From: Cudoniella acicularis | Lineage: Eukaryota > Ascomycota > Leotiomycetes > Helotiales > Helotiaceae | Length of the DNA: 38,236 bases | Assembly (NCBI GenBank): GCA_013054445.1 | Contig: JAAMPI010000426.1 | Span: 1 to 38,236, forward strand | Direction of reading: 5' to 3' | Shown: one piece after another, positions 34,120 through 38,236 of the stretch | Position numbering within the stretch: the stretch's first letter is position 1 | Layout: every line of letters starts with the position of its first letter | Position numbers and translations under genes: made by a program | The notes under the pieces: generated by a model | The model's input: the letters and a program-made list of their open reading frames with translations, nothing else | The model's database searches: none | Told to the model about the DNA's origin: nothing

Positions 34120-34873
34120 TCATTGACCAGCACCCAAAGCGCGCTCCACGGCACGCAACCTCTCCCTCAACGCCTCGATCTCATCCTCCTTATCATCGAG
34201 CTCCTGTAATAAACTCTCATTCTCTCCTCTCAACGCCTCATTTTCCTCCTCGAGTTCCTTGATACTCATGACATTCGTGTTAAGCGCATCGAGGAAATCT
34301 TCGTAGATGGGCTTGATAGACTGTTGGCCGGTGGTTTGCTTCAAGTGCATGTATTGTTCGGAGCGGAAGATCTGCACAAATGTAATGTCGTCGCCTTGGG
34401 GCTCGGCGCGACCGATCTTGATGCCGTCTTGGACGTTGAGTTGGCGCTGGCTGTGCTGGGAGGGGGAGAGTTGCATTGGTGGCTCGTTGGGGGTTTGTGG
34501 CATGAATGGTCCTTGTTGTTGGGTTCCGGATGATGCACGAGAGCGGGGACCAGGACCAGCTTGTTGTTGGGAGAATTGGGCTTGATTCCCAGGTGGTGTG
34601 TGTAAGTGCAAGGGACCAGCAGCAGTGAGATAGCTTTGATTACCAGATCCTGGGTCGGAGAGAGAATGACTGGGGATAGCAGGGCTACTGAGAGAAAATT
34701 AGCTGAAAGAAAAAGCTGTTTGGATGAGAAGAAACTTACCCAGAAGAAGCACCTCCGCCTGGTGCAATAGTTCCGTATCGTACACCTCTGCCGCCTTTAT
34801 ATGCTCGGCCGGCCTCAAAATCGAAGTAAATTTTTGAGGGGGGATAGTCCTGGGGGTGACGACGTGGTCGGAC
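34120..34873 (-). CDS. Coiled-coil protein of unknown function, 5' end unresolved
   Basis: Two exons are clear on the minus strand: about 34873-34740 and 34687-34120, separated by a 52-nt GT-AG intron. They join in frame as ...GGGASSG/SPAIPSHS... and end at 34120-34122. The protein has a basic and Tyr/Gly-rich start (IYFDFEAGRAYKGGRG), a Pro/Gln/Ser-rich middle, a helical stretch with SEQYMHLKQTTGQQS, and about 55 C-terminal residues forming a clear Leu/Glu-rich coiled coil with LEEENEALRGENESL. I do not recognise the family; the mix of disordered linker and C-terminal coiled coil suits an adaptor or scaffold. Oddity: no ATG occurs in any frame on this strand between 34741 and 35240, so the start lies in a distant exon or is non-AUG. 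The upstream limit given is the CAG at 34875; sequence further upstream may also be coding. Confidence 0.6.
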
Positions 34874-34940
34874 ACTGACAATGCGGCCGGCCACGCTTAC
34901 CAGAGGAAAGCTCGGTTGTTGAGAAATTACGGTTGTTGGT

Positions 34941-35030
34941 GAGGGTTGGTGTGTGTGAGGTGGTTAATTTGTGTGAAGTGGCTGGTCTAGGTGAAGTGGT
35001 TGCTGTGTGTGAAGTAGTCGGTTTGTGTGA
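34941..35030 (-). repeat. Five 18-nt degenerate tandem repeats
   Basis: On the plus strand GTGTGAAGT-like units recur every 18 nt; on the minus strand one open frame reads five hexapeptides, SHKPTT, SHTATT, SPRPAT, SHKLTT and SHTPTL. Period and frame coincide exactly over 90 nt. The array lies just upstream of the coiled-coil gene's first clear exon, so it may be 5' UTR, intron or an unrecognised exon. Confidence 0.65.
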
Positions 35031-35054
35031 AGCTTTACAGAGGCAGAGAGACAA

Positions 35055-36358
35055 GTGACTGCTATAGCTTAGTCTGTCCGAGGAAAAAAAAAAAGGAGGG
35101 AAGGTTTCCTCGGGGAGAAGATAAGCTTATGTAGAAATTGAGAGACGCTAGCAGAAGCTAGCCCGATTTGTGAATATACAAACTATGTAAAACCTCTTTC
35201 TCAAAAAGGTAATTAGCGGTGATTTGAATATATAAAAAGACATGAAATTCCTATGTCTACCCTGTTATCTATAGCGAAAAGGAAGGAGACTGGCTCTTGT
35301 TTGATAAATTATATCAAGGTTAGACTATAGTCCTTACACTGATATACTTGCATATGGGCTAAGCCTAATCAGATTCACCGGGTGCTGGTGTGTGATTGAT
35401 TCGAGTCTCTTTCTCTTGGGAATTAGCTTGCTCGCTCTAAGTGCTAGATTTGCCCTCTATTCATTACCCGCTATTCATTGCCGATCTGTTGAGATCAAGC
35501 CTATTAACTAGCAAGCCGCCTAAGTGTAATTGCCGTCTGCCTAAAGCTTGTAGGTGAACTTCGAATACTCATTATACCAATTATTCATCCCTTTGATTCA
35601 TTGTCTTTCCCTCTTATCTCTTCGATCATATGGTTTAGGAGTCAGCAGTCAGTATTCTCAAGTTGCCTCTTGAACTACTTTGAATATTTCTGCTCCTGTA
35701 AGACATTATGAAAATCGAGTACTAAATAGTTTTCCTATCGTCTTATGTTAATTCTCTAAATATTAACTCTTTTCATTTTATATTATATCCTCTATTGTGT
35801 CAGTGCTCACGGGCCAGCATCCCTAAGTCGTCATTTAAAACACATTGAATATCTCTGCTGGAATGACAAATTATGAAAATCAATCACCAAAAGCTTATCC
35901 TTTTGTCTCATGTTAACACTTTTAGTATTAGCTTCTTTCATTTCATAGTACAGTCGCTGGAAAAACCGGCTTCCCGTTCGTGTGCAACTACTAGAGCTTT
36001 TACCTCGGTCTTAAGTAGGGCCCAACACAATCTAGCCAAATATAGCTTAGCGCAGCTACGAGCCCTGCAATGTATGACTGCTCATACATTCTTGAACCAT
36101 TGGAGAGATTAGCGAAAGTTTACCGTAGATTACGAATTACATATGACTACTTGGGTAACATCTTCATGCCTGAGTGGCCAATCCAGCCTCGTACGCATGG
36201 CTCCTCAACCACGCCCAGAAATCGCTCCAGACGCGCCTAAGTCAGCCTCGTGAGGCTAAACGCGGACGACGTGTTTCGTTGTCTGATGCGATGACTCTCT
36301 CTCCTCCCCCCAACCCTTTCTTCCCTTTACGTAGGATAACGAGCAAGCCAATTTCACA
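35055..36358. other. Intergenic region upstream of NACHT gene
   Basis: Normal to A/T-rich sequence with no long open frame. An imperfect direct repeat is visible: TTGAATATTTCTGCT...AGACATTATGAAAATC near 35680-35718 recurs as TTGAATATCTCTGCT...GACAAATTATGAAAATC near 35845-35881, and the flanking parts (TCTTATGTTAA/TCTCATGTTAA) also match. This points to an old tandem duplication of roughly 165 bp. A 79-codon frame at 35873-36112 shows no motif. The NACHT gene promoter should be in the last few hundred bases. Confidence 0.45.
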
Positions 36359-38236
36359 ATGAGCTTTGGATTTAGCGTCGGCGATTTCATCGCAGCAATC
36401 GAGCTTGCTAATAAGATACGGAAGGAATTCATCGACGCACCCGGTCAATTTAAGGCTATCGCAGATGAGTGCGTTATTTCAATAAGCACTCGATCTGTAC
36501 TAAACTAAAATTATGTAAAATAGGGTTAGAACCCTCTCGATCGTCCTTCAAGATGCCGACTTTGCTTTTCTAAGCCGAGAGCTTAATAACGAACAGAAAA
36601 GGGACCTGGAAGACATTGATACAGGTTGCAGGAATGTTCTCGACGAGCTACAGCGAATACTAGACAAGAACACCGAACTTAGTTCTGAAAACGGAGGTGT
36701 CGGCAAGAGAATCAAAAGAGTGTGGAAGAGGCTTAATTGGAAGCCGGAAGACATCAGCCAGCTTCGGAATCGCATTAGTACAAACATTGGTTTTCTAAAC
36801 GCGTTCAACGGCCGACTCACCCGAGACAATGTGGTTAAGTTAATACGGCACCAAGAAGATCAGGGACGTCAAGCAGTGCTCGATTGGCTTACCACGATTG
36901 ACTTCGCTGCTCAACAGAGCGACTTTATTAGTCGGCGGCAGGCAGGAACTGGTCAGTGGCTTCTAGAATCGGCACAATTCCAGACATGGGTAGAGACCAA
37001 CCAGCAGGTGTTGTTCTGTCCAGGAATTCCTGGAGCAGGAAAGACAATTCTCACATCAACTGTGGTTGACTATCTCTATACCAAGATCCAGAAAGACACA
37101 AACATCGGCATCGCATATCTATACTGCAACTTCCGTCGGCAAGACGAGCAGACGGCCGAAGAACTTCTCACGAGTCTGCTAAGGCAGCTAGCTCAAGGCC
37201 TACCTTCTCTATTAGGGAGCGTGAAATCTCTCTACGACAATCACAAGGACAAGCGGACGCGACCAACATTTAACGAGGTATCGGGTGCTCTCCAGTCCGT
37301 CGGTGCTTTATATTCGAGAATCTTCATCGTTGTCGACGCACTTGATGAATGTCAAGCATCTGATGGCTGTAGGACGAAACTTTTGACGGAGATTTTCGCC
37401 TTTCAGGCAAAGTCTAGAGCAAATATCTTTGCAACTTCGAGATTAATTCCAGAAATAAATGAACAATTTAAAGACAGCATGCGATTGGAGATCCGGGCAA
37501 GCGATTATAATGTGCAGAGATACTTGGATAGTCATATGTTGCAGCTACCTAGATGTGTTCTTCGTAGTTCAGAATTGCAGGGTGAAATAAAGGCCGAAAT
37601 TATAAAAGCAACTAATGGGATGTATGTGACTTCTTAGGCTATTAGTGAACAATGCTTACAACTTATAGGTTCTTGCTTGCACAGCTCCATTTGGATTCAC
37701 TGAAAGGGAAAACATCCCCAAAGGCTATCCGTGCTGCTTTAGAGAAGCTCCCGACTGGATCCGCAGCATACGATAATGCATACAACGACGCCATGAGGAG
37801 AATTGAAGGCCAGCTCGCAGATGAAGAAAAGCTTGCGAAACGGGTCCTCTCATGGATCACCTGCGCGAAGAGGCCGCTAGCGACGTCTGAACTTGAGCAC
37901 GCACTTGCGACAGAGCTTAGGGAGTCACAATTTGACGAAGAGAATTTGTCTCCAATAGAAGACATGGTTTCGGTGTGTGCTGGATTAGTTACAATCGATG
38001 GGGAAAGCGGTATCATCCGATTAGTCCACTATACAACACAACAATACTTCGAGCGAGAGCAGGGGCGTTGGTTTCCAGATGCAGAAACTGATATCGCGAC
38101 AACTTGCATTACGTACCTCTCATTCCACGAGTTCGAGAGTGGGATTTGCCAAAACGACGAGAAGTTCGAACAACGGCTTCAGTTAAACAAGTTTTACAGC
38201 TACGCTGCAAATAATTGGGGTTATCATGCTCGGACG
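36359..38236 (+). CDS. NACHT-type NLR-like protein, 3' partial
   Basis: Exons 36359-36468, 36524-37621 and 37669 to the window end join in frame and give 592 residues before the cut. Introns are 55 nt (branch CTAAAC) and 47 nt. The N-terminal ~190 residues start [18 protein letters not shown], the helical N-terminal domain common in fungal NACHT-ankyrin proteins. Walker A GIPGAGKT is at 204-211, and Walker [12 protein letters not shown] at 303-313. A helical/winged region follows with [23 protein letters not shown] and [11 protein letters not shown], which usually precedes C-terminal ankyrin, WD40 or TPR repeats; those would lie beyond the window. Such STAND NTPases act as signal-activated switches and some control heterokaryon incompatibility in fungi. 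The ligand here is unknown. No break is seen in the part present. Confidence 0.9.

Noticed and set aside
34887..34910. Short GTAAGC...TCAG intron joining the hexapeptide repeat frame to the coiled-coil gene.
   Set aside because: Roughly 26 nt, below workable intron size, and it would lead into the wrong frame for the next exon.
1..38236. Starship-type giant element, CRISPR array or prokaryotic-style operon.
   Set aside because: No tyrosine-recombinase (DUF3435) captain, no spaced identical repeats, and genes are intron-containing and separately promoted.

Overview
The window looks like nuclear DNA of a filamentous ascomycete (Pezizomycotina, possibly Leotiomycetes/Helotiales; the rank below class is inference). 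Genes carry many 45-70 nt GT-AG introns with CTAAC/CTGAC-like branch sites. The translation factor EF-3, a WSC-domain membrane protein, a zinc-cluster regulator and a NACHT-type protein are typical of such fungi. Several stretches of very TA-rich DNA, with coding relics broken by CAA>TAA-type stops, fit repeat-induced point mutation (RIP).

Layout. 1-540: TA-rich RIP-like DNA. 1966-5684 (+): three-exon gene for a 1,194-residue GTPase with a Gly/Ala-rich hydrophobic segment behind the G domain. 6375-7515: frameshifted, probably dead gene. 7516-11294: gene-poor, AT-rich mosaic with a RIP-stopped coding relic at 9791-10132. 11295-14154 (+): six-exon gene for an 868-residue protein with a mid-protein Zn2Cys6-like cluster. 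14155-20290: gene-poor, with a strong hairpin, a 19-nt degenerate tandem repeat, a solo-LTR-like element and a cluster of CACGTG palindromes. 20462-21160 (+): WSC-domain protein with one membrane segment. 21161-27960: nearly 7 kb without a recognisable gene. 27961-31381 (+): EF-3. 31970-33445 (+): mitochondrial malate dehydrogenase with two 24-nt exons. 34120-34873 (-): conserved-looking coiled-coil protein with unresolved 5' end. 36359 to the window end (+): NACHT-type NLR-like protein, cut by the window.

Functionally, the EF-3 and malate dehydrogenase genes form a compact housekeeping block. The rest is accessory: a large GTPase and an NLR-like NTPase (both of classes often linked to signalling or non-self recognition), a regulator, and decayed repeats. 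No operon-like linkage is expected, and none of the accessory genes can be tied into a common pathway from sequence alone. No rRNA, tRNA or CRISPR was found.
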